Made by a program: the position numbers and the translations under genes. From Candidatus Poribacteria bacterium (lineage in GTDB: Bacteria > Poribacteria > WGA-4E > JAJDTR01): a stretch of 64,000 nucleotides of DNA. A model generated the notes under the pieces. That model searched no databases, was not told the origin of the DNA, and saw nothing but the letters and a program-made list of their open reading frames with translations. Positions 26,319 to 35,116 of this stretch are shown piece after piece. How positions within the stretch are numbered: position 1 is the first letter of the stretch; the number at the start of each line of letters is the position of its first letter. Where the stretch lies: positions 1-64,000 of the forward strand of contig JAJDTR010000046.1 in the NCBI GenBank assembly GCA_022827055.1, in the 5' to 3' direction.

Positions 26319-26729
26319 ATGATAAAATCAACACAAAGTGATTCTCATGTGATAACTTTGAATATTAAACCAATCAAAACCGAATCAAACCACGAAGCCG
26401 CGTTGCGAGAGATTCAACGGCTTTGGGAAGCGCCTCACGGTTCGCCAGAGGAGGATAAACTTGATGCACTGGTCACCTTGGTTGAGGCGTACGAACAGGA
26501 GCATTACCCCGTACCGCCGCCGGATCCGGTTGAGACTATCCTTCACCACATGGAGAGTCAAGATTTGTCTCGTCGAGATCTCGAACCCTACTTGGGTTCC
26601 CAATCCTATGTGTCGGAAGTCTTGAATCGGCAACGCGCTTTGACTCTCGACATGATTCGGAAATTGCACGAGGGACTTGGCATCTCCGCAGATGTTCTGG
26701 TTCAACCATACGAGTTGCAAACCGCATGA
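26319..26729 (+). CDS. HigA-family antitoxin-like helix-turn-helix protein
   Basis: A 136-residue protein with the HigA N-terminal pattern I-T-L-N-I-K-P-I-K-T-E…A-L-R-E-I-Q-R-L, then a helix-turn-helix at about residues 90-125 (SRRDLEPYLGSQSYVSEVLN). HigA binds DNA and neutralises the mRNA-cleaving HigB toxin, which is normally encoded just upstream. Here the upstream gene is a different antitoxin, so HigB is missing. The ATG at 26319 is used; a GTG at 26349 would also give a normal family start. Confidence 0.75.
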   Translation: MIKSTQSDSHVITLNIKPIKTESNHEAALREIQRLWEAPHGSPEEDKLDALVTLVEAYEQEHYPVPPPDPVETILHHMESQDLSRRDLEPYLGSQSYVSEVLNRQRALTLDMIRKLHEGLGISADVLVQPYELQTA

Positions 26730-26790
26730 TAAACAACATCATTTTGGCATACACCGACGGAAAAAATCCACGACCCAATATGGACGAATT

Positions 26791-29700
26791 ATGAAATTTG
26801 AGAATCTGGATAGACACCCCAACCTCCTCCCGCTGTCGCTGCTAATGTCCGCACTTCTTCTCATAGCCAGTCTACCTGCAATGGGGGGCGTAGACTGGAA
26901 AGCGCTTGATGTCGGCAATCTAACCTCCGCCGTCTACAACACCGCGGTCGTCGGTTACCCGACCAGCCCGACCCAGAACCCCTCCGGATGGTGGCCCGCC
27001 GGGACGAACGATTCCTACATCTTCGAAGGTGATATCTGGATCGGCGCCAAGAAGGGCGGAGAGGTTGGCGTCTCCTTCTCCGATGGGCGGCAGTCTGAAA
27101 TCTGGCCCACCGACGATTCGCCGGAGGTCATTTCAAACAAACCGGGATTGACGACAAAGGGAACACCAACGGGCCAATCAATCTGGTTCAAATGCACCGA
27201 CACCAACCCGGAGGCAAACCAGGAATTAATCCTCGGATTAGACATCGAGGTCAACGGATTCCAATGGAGTTATGCGCCGCTCTACGACTTCTTCATCTTG
27301 GAATACAAAGTTACCAATGTCGGCAGTGACACCTTGGAAGACGTCTTTATGGCGTTCCGATACGACGTGGATGTCTCCAGCAGTGAAACCGGCACGGCGA
27401 ACTACTCGGCTGACGACTTTGTAGCACTGGACGAAACGCCCGATGCCCTCAACCCCGATGCTCACCCGAACCGCTACCTCTCTTACGGGTATTCCAACGC
27501 ATCGTCAACCGGCTACATCGGTCTACGTGTTTTGGACGCCTACATTGGCGATAACCCGCAGGACGCTAACGCCAAGATTCCGTTCGCGGCGCACAAACGG
27601 ATTACAATCTCTACCGATCCGTCGACCGCCGCCGAGATGTACGCCTTAATCAGTGTCCCCGGCGTAGATCCACTTCCCGCAAACTACGACGACCAACGTT
27701 TCATTCAATCCTATGGTCCCATAGAGTCGCTTGCGCCGGGGCAGGTATTCAATGTCATCACGGCGGTAGCTATCGGTGAGGGACTCGAAGGGTTGCAAGC
27801 ATCATCGGACTGGGCGCAGAAACTGTATGACGATGACTACATCGCGCCAGCCCCGCCGCCGTCGCCGAAAGTTGCGGCGTATCCCGCCGATGGTCAGGTG
27901 ACGCTCGTATGGGAAAGTGCGGAGGGATGGGTTCACGAAGGAGTCAACAAAAGCATTGAGGAATATGTGGACATAACCGACCCGGAGAAGGTTTTCGAAG
28001 GTTATAGAGTCTACAGACGGGATACTTCGTACGACGAATCTACCGGCGACCCGGTGCAGGATTGGGTCATGCTGACGGAGTTTGACAAACCCAGTGCGAC
28101 CGGCAACTTTCTCACGGTGTCACACGTCGGCAAACAGTCGGACGCCACCATTGCCGCCATAGGCGACGAACCATTTTTTGCCGACTTCTTCAAAAATGCC
28201 GTCTACATCATCAAGTTCGATTCTAGCACCACCTATGAGATAATCAATACAACGCTGTGGGAAGTGATGGCGTATAACCTGCAATTCCCGGCGGATGGCG
28301 GCGGGTACGTGGTCATGAATCCCAATACTGGCGAGGTTTATCCCGATGGCGAGTATCGTTCCGGAGCGCTTATTTACTTCGGCGGATTGTATGTGCAGAT
28401 TTCGGATGGCCCCTCGGGGCCTCCTGTCGCCGGTGACATCTTCCGCATCGTTTCCACCCCTTCACAAGCGCTCGGCGAAGACGCGGGCATAAAGAATTTT
28501 TATACCGATGAAGGATTGACGAATGGAATTCAATACACCTACGCCGTCACCTCATACGATACGGGCAACCCCAAAACCGGGCTAATCGCGATGGAGAGCA
28601 GCCAGATTGAGACGATGGTGCACGTCACGCCGCGCGCCAATCCTGCAGGCTATCGTGACGCTTCCGCCGAGCTGGTGGACAACGCCTTTAACCGTACCCG
28701 CAGCGTTACCGTCGAACCGATGGTGCTCGCCCCCAAGAAGGTGACGGGACATCAATACAAGGTTGTTTGGTATGGAGCTAAACCCATAGATGCCGCCGCG
28801 TATATCACAGGTCCCGGCTATCAACCGCCCGCTTATGAAATCATCGACATGACTACAGATCAAATCGTAGTGCAGAAACAACCCTTTGGCTGGTACGACC
28901 CAACACAGATTGCGGCTGTTGAAGCGCTCTCCCCCATGTTTGATGGAATCGTCCTGAAGATAAAGGGGGTTGATGTGACCTACGGGCATCCAAACGAAAA
29001 CCCAATCGAAAGTGTAAAGTTGACCAAGGGCACGGTGACAGGTTGGAATGTGGACATTCAGTCTCCCGGCGTTGGGGAGAACACCTGGCCAAACATCTGG
29101 TGGTCAACCTACTACCGTCCACATACCTATTCGATAACCTTTGTTGACGATACGCATGCCAAAGTGGTGGACGAAGATACCGGCGAAGATATTCAATTCA
29201 ACGGCGAGCGTGCAGATGGCTATGCGATTTTCACGGGCACAGGTTGGGGCGATGAATATAGCCCGGACAACACTCCCGGCTTCTTTCGCATCTTCATACG
29301 GGGCGGATACGTTTTCATTAGAGACCCCAACGCTGAAATCTCCGCCGGAGACGTATTCACTGTTGAAATGGGAGGGATTGGCGCCCCTCAGGACGGCGAC
29401 GAGTTGGTGCTCAACACCGGCGGCGAAACGCTCATCGCCGATGACATTCGCGCTGACCTGGATCGAATCCGCGTCGTGCCAAACCCCTACTTCGTTACGA
29501 ACAGAGCAGTGATTTCCGAGGGAACGGACAAAATCTTTTTTACCCACCTGCCGCCGAGATGCACGGTGCGAATCTATACCTTGGCTGGCGAGTTGGTGCG
29601 AGAAATCGAGCACGAACACACCTCACCCTTCAATGCGGAGGAGCGTTTGGCGCAAGGTGACAAGGGCGGTACGGAATCCTTCAACCTCCTCAGTTACAAC

Positions 29701-29805
29701 AATCAGGCGCTTGCCAGCGGCGTCTACATCTATCACGTCGAAGCGCGTGACGAATCGAATGCCGTCATCGGGAACAAGGTCAGTAGATTTGCCATTATTC
29801 GATAG
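26791..29805 (+). CDS. Large secreted surface protein with type-IX/FlgD-like C-terminal domain
   Basis: A 1004-residue exported protein. It has a signal peptide (cleavage about residue 32) and several beta-sandwich regions, including a fibronectin-III-like segment around residues 365-460 (PSPKVAAYPADGQVTLVWE). The C-terminal domain has V-V-P-N-P-Y, then TVRIYTLAGELVREIEHEH, then ASGVYIYHVEA and a final S-R-F-A-I-I-R. That end is the form of FlgD-like/type-IX sorting domains seen on surface proteins. I chose the ATG at 26791; the frame is open from 26677 through the end of the HigA gene. A PorV-like gene follows, consistent with a type-IX-like export route. The ligand is unknown. Confidence 0.72.
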   Translation: MKFENLDRHPNLLPLSLLMSALLLIASLPAMGGVDWKALDVGNLTSAVYNTAVVGYPTSPTQNPSGWWPAGTNDSYIFEGDIWIGAKKGGEVGVSFSDGRQSEIWPTDDSPEVISNKPGLTTKGTPTGQSIWFKCTDTNPEANQELILGLDIEVNGFQWSYAPLYDFFILEYKVTNVGSDTLEDVFMAFRYDVDVSSSETGTANYSADDFVALDETPDALNPDAHPNRYLSYGYSNASSTGYIGLRVLDAYIGDNPQDANAKIPFAAHKRITISTDPSTAAEMYALISVPGVDPLPANYDDQRFIQSYGPIESLAPGQVFNVITAVAIGEGLEGLQASSDWAQKLYDDDYIAPAPPPSPKVAAYPADGQVTLVWESAEGWVHEGVNKSIEEYVDITDPEKVFEGYRVYRRDTSYDESTGDPVQDWVMLTEFDKPSATGNFLTVSHVGKQSDATIAAIGDEPFFADFFKNAVYIIKFDSSTTYEIINTTLWEVMAYNLQFPADGGGYVVMNPNTGEVYPDGEYRSGALIYFGGLYVQISDGPSGPPVAGDIFRIVSTPSQALGEDAGIKNFYTDEGLTNGIQYTYAVTSYDTGNPKTGLIAMESSQIETMVHVTPRANPAGYRDASAELVDNAFNRTRSVTVEPMVLAPKKVTGHQYKVVWYGAKPIDAAAYITGPGYQPPAYEIIDMTTDQIVVQKQPFGWYDPTQIAAVEALSPMFDGIVLKIKGVDVTYGHPNENPIESVKLTKGTVTGWNVDIQSPGVGENTWPNIWWSTYYRPHTYSITFVDDTHAKVVDEDTGEDIQFNGERADGYAIFTGTGWGDEYSPDNTPGFFRIFIRGGYVFIRDPNAEISAGDVFTVEMGGIGAPQDGDELVLNTGGETLIADDIRADLDRIRVVPNPYFVTNRAVISEGTDKIFFTHLPPRCTVRIYTLAGELVREIEHEHTSPFNAEERLAQGDKGGTESFNLLSYNNQALASGVYIYHVEARDESNAVIGNKVSRFAIIR

Positions 29806-30057
29806 AAAGTGTTTAGTGGCTAGTGGACAGTGGTTAGTAAATCCCCTGAAGTCATGAGATGGGCAGTGAATTGTCCACTATGGGTCAGAAAAAGGGCATC
29901 TACACGGCGCAGTCCCAAAAATCGGCGAAAAAGATTGTCTAAATTCGCAGCTATGCTTAGAAATCAATGGACTGAACAGTTACCCTTGCGTTTTGCCTTT
30001 GACAGGTAATTGTGCTGTGCACAACTTAAACGCGAAATAAAAGATTAGCCTTCACTT

Positions 30058-31140
30058 ATGAAGATAAATTTTAGACACGTTAAGACGCTCTGCACACTCC
30101 TATTCACGGCTATTTCCCTATACTCACCGTATACCTATGCCGTGACCAACGTGGGAACAAGCGGTGCCCAGTTCCTGAAAATCGGACCGGGCGCCCGTGT
30201 GGACAGCTTGGGAGGCGCGTTTGGTGCAGTTGCCGACGACGTTACCGCCATCTACTGGAACCCCGCAGGCTTAAGCCAACTATCGCAGACGACCATCTCC
30301 GGCACGCATACCGTCTGGCTCGCGGACACGCGATACAACTTTCTTGCCTTCGCCACGCCGGTCGAAAAAATCGGCACACTCGGCGCAAGCGTGACCTTCC
30401 TCTCGGTCCCCGATATGGAAATTACGACGCTGGCAAAACCGGATGGCACCGGCCTCTGGTTCTCCGCATGGGATGCGGCGGTCTCATTGGCGTACTCCAG
30501 ACAACTCTACGAGAAAGAGTCCGGCGTAAAACTCTCCTTTGGCATTAATGCCAAGTTCATTCAGCAGCAGATACATCGGGAAAGCGCCAAGGGGATGGCG
30601 GTTGACGTCGGCACCCTATATCATACAGGGTGGAACAGTCTGCGGATCGGGATGTGCTTCTCGAACTTTGGGCCGGAGATGCGCTTCGGCGGACCGGATC
30701 TTCAGGCGGGAGCTGAAGAGGCGGGCGATCAACGAACCGCCGACTACCGCCCATTCCCGGATACGACGAATCCTACTCGTAAGGTAGAGTTGGATACCGT
30801 CGAATTTCCACTGCCATCCAACTTTCGCCTCGGACTCGCGTACGATCTAATAGACGACACGAACAATCTCCTCACCGTTGCCATAGATGGCAACCATCCC
30901 ACCGACAACAGCGAACGCCTGCACTTCGGTCTAGAGTATTGGTACAAGAAAACCGCGTCCGTTCGAGGCGGCTACAAGTTGCGTTTGGGGCCCGAATCGG
31001 CGAAGGACGAAGAAGGGATTACACTCGGATTCGGAATCAATACCAATGTTTCGTCATACGCACTCTCGCTTGATTACGCCTTCGCGAATTTTGGGCATCT
31101 GCAACAAGCGCATCGCGTCAGTTTGGGAATGAGATTCTGA
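30058..31140 (+). CDS. PorV/PorQ-family outer-membrane barrel protein
   Basis: A 360-residue precursor with a signal peptide (cleavage near residue 29). The mature N terminus T-N-V-G-T-S-G-A-Q-F-L-K-I-G-P-G-A-R, then D-S-L-G-G-A-F-G-A-V-A-D-D-V-T, then AIYWNPAGLSQL is the classic PorV/PorQ (UPF0164) signature. The barrel ends in RVSLGMRF. In type IX secretion PorV shuttles cargo with C-terminal sorting domains to the surface. The gene lies 252 bases after the large secreted protein, a likely cargo. No other secretion components are in this window. Confidence 0.85.
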   Translation: MKINFRHVKTLCTLLFTAISLYSPYTYAVTNVGTSGAQFLKIGPGARVDSLGGAFGAVADDVTAIYWNPAGLSQLSQTTISGTHTVWLADTRYNFLAFATPVEKIGTLGASVTFLSVPDMEITTLAKPDGTGLWFSAWDAAVSLAYSRQLYEKESGVKLSFGINAKFIQQQIHRESAKGMAVDVGTLYHTGWNSLRIGMCFSNFGPEMRFGGPDLQAGAEEAGDQRTADYRPFPDTTNPTRKVELDTVEFPLPSNFRLGLAYDLIDDTNNLLTVAIDGNHPTDNSERLHFGLEYWYKKTASVRGGYKLRLGPESAKDEEGITLGFGINTNVSSYALSLDYAFANFGHLQQAHRVSLGMRF

Positions 31141-31346
31141 AACGTCGTCGATTCCCCGTTTCCCATAATATTTTTAGCGCTTATGGTAAAATGACAGTCC
31201 ATCATCCGCTCTGGAGGATTAAGGTAGTAGGGTATGCCGTGAACTGTCTAACGCGACTGGTAGGAGCGATCAACTGAGCGACTAGCGAAGGCGATAGAGA
31301 TTCCATAGAATTCCCTCTCCAGGTCGTGGCCGCGCCACTAAGTCAT

Positions 31347-31437
31347 TATATTATTAATCACTTATCAAAAACGCCACTTGACGGACAACCATATATTATT
31401 AATCACTTATCAAAAACGCCACTTGACGGACAACCAT
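31347..31437. repeat. Tandem 45-base duplication upstream of the haem locus
   Basis: Two back-to-back copies of a 45-base unit (31347-31392 and 31392-31437, identical over 46 bases) begin TATATTATTAATCACTTATC. It could be a real recent duplication or an assembly artefact. The surrounding 31141-31605 gap also holds a likely promoter (TTGCAT 31450-31455, TATTAT 31474-31479). Confidence 0.85.
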
Positions 31438-31449
31438 TGTTTGTTTTTC

Positions 31450-31479
31450 TTGCATAAGTCCTACAGATTGTGATATTAT
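31450..31479 (+). promoter_or_regulatory. Probable promoter of the haem locus
   Basis: TTGCAT at 31450-31455 and TATTAT at 31474-31479, spacer 18. The leader would carry operator copy 5 just before the IsdG-like gene. Confidence 0.4.
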
Positions 31480-31566
31480 ACTATCGTATGTGGGTGAAAT
31501 TTTTCTGTATCCACCGGGAGGGATTAGCGTTATTATGTTAAGCCCAATTTTAATTAACATGCCTTT

Positions 31567-31591
31567 TATGATAATGAGACTCAATATCAAT
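31567..31591. promoter_or_regulatory. Candidate metal-regulator operator, copy 5
   Basis: Core TGAGACTCA at 31575-31583 with arms TGATA and TATCA: TGATAATGA-GAC-TCAATATCA. This is the best palindrome of the six and closely matches a Fur-type box layout. It ends 14 bases before the IsdG-like ATG. Confidence 0.65.
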
Positions 31592-31605
31592 AATGAGGGG
31601 TTTCG

Positions 31606-31962
31606 ATGATTACCGTTGCAAACCGAATTTATGTCGCTCCCGAGTATGCCGAAGCCTTTGAAGAACGATTCCACAACCGTGCTCGGCTAGTTGATGGAAT
31701 GCCCGGCTTCGTCTCAAACCAAGTCCTGCGCCCAGTGAATGAAGACGATCCCTACATCGTATTCACGCTGTGGGAATCTCGGAAAGATTTCGAGAACTGG
31801 GTGGAATCGGACGAATTCCGAAAGGGACACGCGCAATCCGGCACGCTTCCTCCGGAAGCCTTTACCGGATCAAACAAACTCGAACTTCACGAAGTATTTT
31901 CGGATTCAACTCGCCCCGACCTGAAGGAGGAACCGAGCGGCGGGCCGTTCAATGTTCACTAA
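31606..31962 (+). CDS. IsdG-like haem-degrading monooxygenase (ABM fold)
   Basis: A 118-residue antibiotic-biosynthesis-monooxygenase-fold protein. The catalytic triad of IsdG-type haem oxygenases can be read directly: N6 (V-A-N-R-I), W65 (F-E-N-W-V) and H75 (K-G-H-A). The W-to-H spacing of ten matches W67/H77 of staphylococcal IsdG. It would open the porphyrin ring in the cytoplasm and free iron. A GAGGGG site precedes the ATG, and operator copy 5 lies immediately upstream. It is the first gene of the haem locus, which fits its role as the last step of the same pathway. Confidence 0.85.
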   Translation: MITVANRIYVAPEYAEAFEERFHNRARLVDGMPGFVSNQVLRPVNEDDPYIVFTLWESRKDFENWVESDEFRKGHAQSGTLPPEAFTGSNKLELHEVFSDSTRPDLKEEPSGGPFNVH

Positions 31963-31992
31963 CGCAGCGGGAACATAACGCTGTGTGTTGCT

Positions 31993-32017
31993 ATTGAGAC
32001 TGAGACTCATAATCATA
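31993..32017. promoter_or_regulatory. Candidate metal-regulator operator, copy 6
   Basis: Core TGAGACTCA at 32001-32009, preceded by an overlapping half-site TTGAGACTGAG and followed by ATAATCATAA. It lies in the 245-base gap before the haem receptor gene. Confidence 0.55.
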
Positions 32018-32207
32018 ATTAGCCATTAACAGAAAAGACGAACGATAGAAAAGGGACAGCTCCCAACGGCCAATTGTTAGCTATTTCCCTATTCTCTATC
32101 TACCAATCCACTGGGGCTTTTGTGCGCCCATCGCCTTTTCTGTTCCTATTAAGATAAGTCAATCGCACCGTGATTGTCAAGGCAATCACGCGGAAAGGAG
32201 TGAATCG

Positions 32208-34130
32208 ATGCGGCTACGGGACCGAAGTTTGAGTGCGTTCTTCATGTTTGTGCTCCTCAGCGGCGTGGGGATTAGTTTCCCCGAAATCACATCAACAGCT
32301 AACGTTTTCGAAATGGACGAAATTGTCATCACCGGCACCAAAACTAAGCACTTGCTGAAAGACACCCCGGTCATCACCGAGGTCATTACACGAAACGAGA
32401 TTGAAGCCACGGGTGCGGAGAACATTGGCGAGGCGCTTGAGCATCACGTGGGAATCGTCGTTCACCGCGACGCACACGGCGATGGCGTTCAACTCCAAGG
32501 TCTCGCCTCCGATTACGTTTTGATCTTGCTTGATGGAGAGCCGCAGGTCGGTCGAATTGCAGGAAAACTTGACCTGGCGCGTATTCCAATCGAAAACGTC
32601 CAACGGATTGAGATTGTCAAAGGCGCATCGTCCGCGCTCTTCGGCAGTGCCGCCATGGGAGGCATCATCAACGTCATCACCCGCGGTGCCTCATCTCCAT
32701 TTGCGCTCCAGTTTACGAATAACGTTGAGGAACACAACACAATCGATAGCCGTGGAACGGTTGAGATTAAACACGGCAAGTTCAATTCGCTGATGACACT
32801 CGCGGCAAATCACCGAAACCCCATCGACTTGGACGAAACAAATCCTTCGACCACAATCGACGGGTATCAGAATTTTACCCAATCGGTGCGGACAGAATAT
32901 CAACTTACTCAGCGCGCGAAACTCCTATTTTCGGGACAGTATTTCGCTCAAGCGCAGGAGGGTGTCAGCGAAAACAGCGGCGTGGTCTTCGACCGCCTCG
33001 GTGATATTGACAATTTTAGCGCAACTGTCGGAACGGCATACCGCCCCGGTTTGGATTCAAAACTGGTGGGCAAAATCTACACCACCCGCTACCGCGATGA
33101 ATCTAACGTTATTGACCGCGGCACCTCCCTCACCGCTTCCTCGAACATCACGATTCAGGACCTTATCAAAGGCGAACTACAGTTTGATACTGCGCTCGGG
33201 ACGAAAAACCAACTAACCGTTGGTGGGGAGTTAATCTTCGAAAACCTCGAATCTCAGCGTATTACCGGCGGCGAAAAGGATGTTACAACCAACTCATTCT
33301 TCTTCCAAAACGAATTTCGACCATCCCGGAATCTCGCGCTCGTCGTTGGCGGTCGACTCGATCACCACTCTGAATTTGGGGCGCACTTCAGTCCAAAGTT
33401 GAGCGGATTATATCGCGTAACCAGCGATTTCACCGTCCGCACCTCGTTCGGTCAAGGCTTCCGTGCCCCCGACTTCAAAGACCTCTATCTCGATTTCAGC
33501 AATCCGACCTCCGGCTATCAAGTGCTGGGAAACCCGGCGCTTCAACCCGAGTCATCGAACAGTTGGAATCTCGGGCTTGAATACCGGTTCAGATCTGCGT
33601 TACTCGGACGGTTGCAGGTTTATCGGAACAATCTGAAAAACCTTATCGAAGCGGAGCGCGTGGGGAAAAGCGTGCTCGGCGGGAGCAAATTCCAGTATTT
33701 CAACGTTAGCGAGGCGTTCACAGAAGGAATCGAGGTCGAGTTGGCGACGCGTTCTATCAGAGGTCTCACCGCGGCAGTCGGCTACGCCTATCTCAACGGG
33801 AAGGACGAGGAGACTGGTTTAACACTGCTGAATCGTTCGAAACACAGCGGCAACCTCAAACTATCCTACGTAAACGAGGAAATTGGCTTCAACCTGAATC
33901 TCCAGGGGCGTTATGGGAGCAAGTGGGGCTTCTATGACGATGGCGACAAGGTGCTTGAAGATGAAGAGTACGCACCCAGCAACTGGATTTGGAACCTGAG
34001 AGGATCAAAGCAAATCCTCACATGGCTCAAAGCCTCGGTCGGCATCAATAACATTTTCGATTTCAAGATACCAAGTTTTTACACGTTCGCAGGGCGCTCG
34101 TTTTATGGCGGTCTCTCTTTGACCTATTGA
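32208..34130 (+). CDS. TonB-dependent receptor of the haem locus
   Basis: A 640-residue outer-membrane receptor. After a signal peptide (about 28 residues) comes a TonB box, M-D-E-I-V-I-T-G-T. The plug contains GVQLQGLASDYVLILLDGEP and VQRIEIVKGASSALFGSAAM, and a barrel ends in SLTY. The size and plug are those of BtuB/HmuR-like receptors; haem or haem-protein import is inferred from the HmuY-like, HmuTUV and IsdG-like neighbours. It starts after AAAGGAG. Operator copy 6 lies about 190 bases upstream. Confidence 0.85.
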   Translation: MRLRDRSLSAFFMFVLLSGVGISFPEITSTANVFEMDEIVITGTKTKHLLKDTPVITEVITRNEIEATGAENIGEALEHHVGIVVHRDAHGDGVQLQGLASDYVLILLDGEPQVGRIAGKLDLARIPIENVQRIEIVKGASSALFGSAAMGGIINVITRGASSPFALQFTNNVEEHNTIDSRGTVEIKHGKFNSLMTLAANHRNPIDLDETNPSTTIDGYQNFTQSVRTEYQLTQRAKLLFSGQYFAQAQEGVSENSGVVFDRLGDIDNFSATVGTAYRPGLDSKLVGKIYTTRYRDESNVIDRGTSLTASSNITIQDLIKGELQFDTALGTKNQLTVGGELIFENLESQRITGGEKDVTTNSFFFQNEFRPSRNLALVVGGRLDHHSEFGAHFSPKLSGLYRVTSDFTVRTSFGQGFRAPDFKDLYLDFSNPTSGYQVLGNPALQPESSNSWNLGLEYRFRSALLGRLQVYRNNLKNLIEAERVGKSVLGGSKFQYFNVSEAFTEGIEVELATRSIRGLTAAVGYAYLNGKDEETGLTLLNRSKHSGNLKLSYVNEEIGFNLNLQGRYGSKWGFYDDGDKVLEDEEYAPSNWIWNLRGSKQILTWLKASVGINNIFDFKIPSFYTFAGRSFYGGLSLTY

Positions 34131-34309
34131 ACTGATTCGAAGATGGACGAGTTGCACAGTTTGAATGTGGGGTGGGAGGGAATCTTCCAAGCTTCCGCCC
34201 TTCCATCCTTCCAATCTTTTTCATCGTAATCGCTCGGAAGACAAATCTTCAAATTGAGATTTACTCATGGCAGATTTTACAGTAATCAATTTAATCATGT
34301 GAGGAAAAG

Positions 34310-34816
34310 ATGGCACTCAAGAAAACTCAGTTCTTGGCGTATTCCGTCTTCACCTCATTTTTCTTCATTATCGCCCTGATTCTTTTCACGACCTTCTTGC
34401 AGCCGATTAGCTGGAGATTGTCTTCAAGGACTCTTCTACTTGCGAATGGCGCTTTCGCATTCGCATGTGTCGCTTCGGTGACCTACCTAATCCAAGAGAT
34501 TCAACTCAAACGCAAACGATTTCTAACGATATTCGGCCATCTTCCACCGCTTGAGAAATTGGATAGGATTTGCTACCTCAGCGTGATCGCCGGACTGTTA
34601 CTATCAACTCTCGCGCTACTTACCGTTGCGCTATCGTTCGACAATGATCGCGGCGATTGGTCTCGTCAACTGTCATGCGCATGTGTTGTGTGGACACTTT
34701 ATCTGCTCCAACTGTTCATGCGCTTCGTACTATGCCGACGCGGAAGTAAATCGGCTTATTTATCAATTACCTGTTTCTCAATCCTACTAGTTCTATACGC
34801 ATCTACTCGGTGGTGA
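34310..34816 (+). CDS. Four-helix membrane protein of the haem locus
   Basis: A 168-residue protein with four predicted membrane helices (about residues 10-32, 43-63, 88-112 and 140-165) and short basic loops. I do not recognise the family. It sits between the haem receptor and the HmuY-like gene on the same strand with a strong GAGGAAAAG site, so it may be an inner-membrane partner of haem import. No conserved His/Cys haem-ligand pairs stand out. Confidence 0.5.
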   Translation: MALKKTQFLAYSVFTSFFFIIALILFTTFLQPISWRLSSRTLLLANGAFAFACVASVTYLIQEIQLKRKRFLTIFGHLPPLEKLDRICYLSVIAGLLLSTLALLTVALSFDNDRGDWSRQLSCACVVWTLYLLQLFMRFVLCRRGSKSAYLSITCFSILLVLYASTRW

Positions 34817-34867
34817 AGCATAACCAATTCCGCATCAACGATAACATTAAGAAAGGAAACCAAGAAA

Positions 34868-35083
34868 ATGAAACACACGAGAGAGTCGTTATCCAATTGT
34901 AATGTATGTGCCGTCTATCAATGTCTTGAAGGGCATATTCACTTCAAATACCGAGGCATTGATATCGCCATGCCTCCGGAAGAATTTTACCAAGTTGCCG
35001 GTACCATTGCACAAGCCATGTTGGTATTGAACGATGATAGCACCAAAACCCTAGCTGACATGGATATCCCGATATCTGTCTAG
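34868..35083 (+). CDS. Small Cys/His protein of the haem locus
   Basis: A 71-residue cytoplasmic protein with a compact N-terminal N-C-N-V-C-A-V-Y-Q-C…G-H-I-H-F-K motif: three cysteines and two histidines within about 18 residues. This could bind a metal or haem. The rest is a short helical domain, MPPEEFYQVAGTIAQAMLVL. It lies 51 bases after the membrane protein and 33 before the HmuY-like gene. I know similar small proteins next to haem-uptake genes in Bacteroidetes, but have no named function. Confidence 0.5.
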   Translation: MKHTRESLSNCNVCAVYQCLEGHIHFKYRGIDIAMPPEEFYQVAGTIAQAMLVLNDDSTKTLADMDIPISV

Positions 35084-35116
35084 TCTGTCAATAGGAACAG
35101 CAAATAGGAGGGAACG

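Noticed and set aside
31347-31437. Possible CRISPR array
   Set aside because: Only two abutting copies and no spacers; no cas genes in the window.
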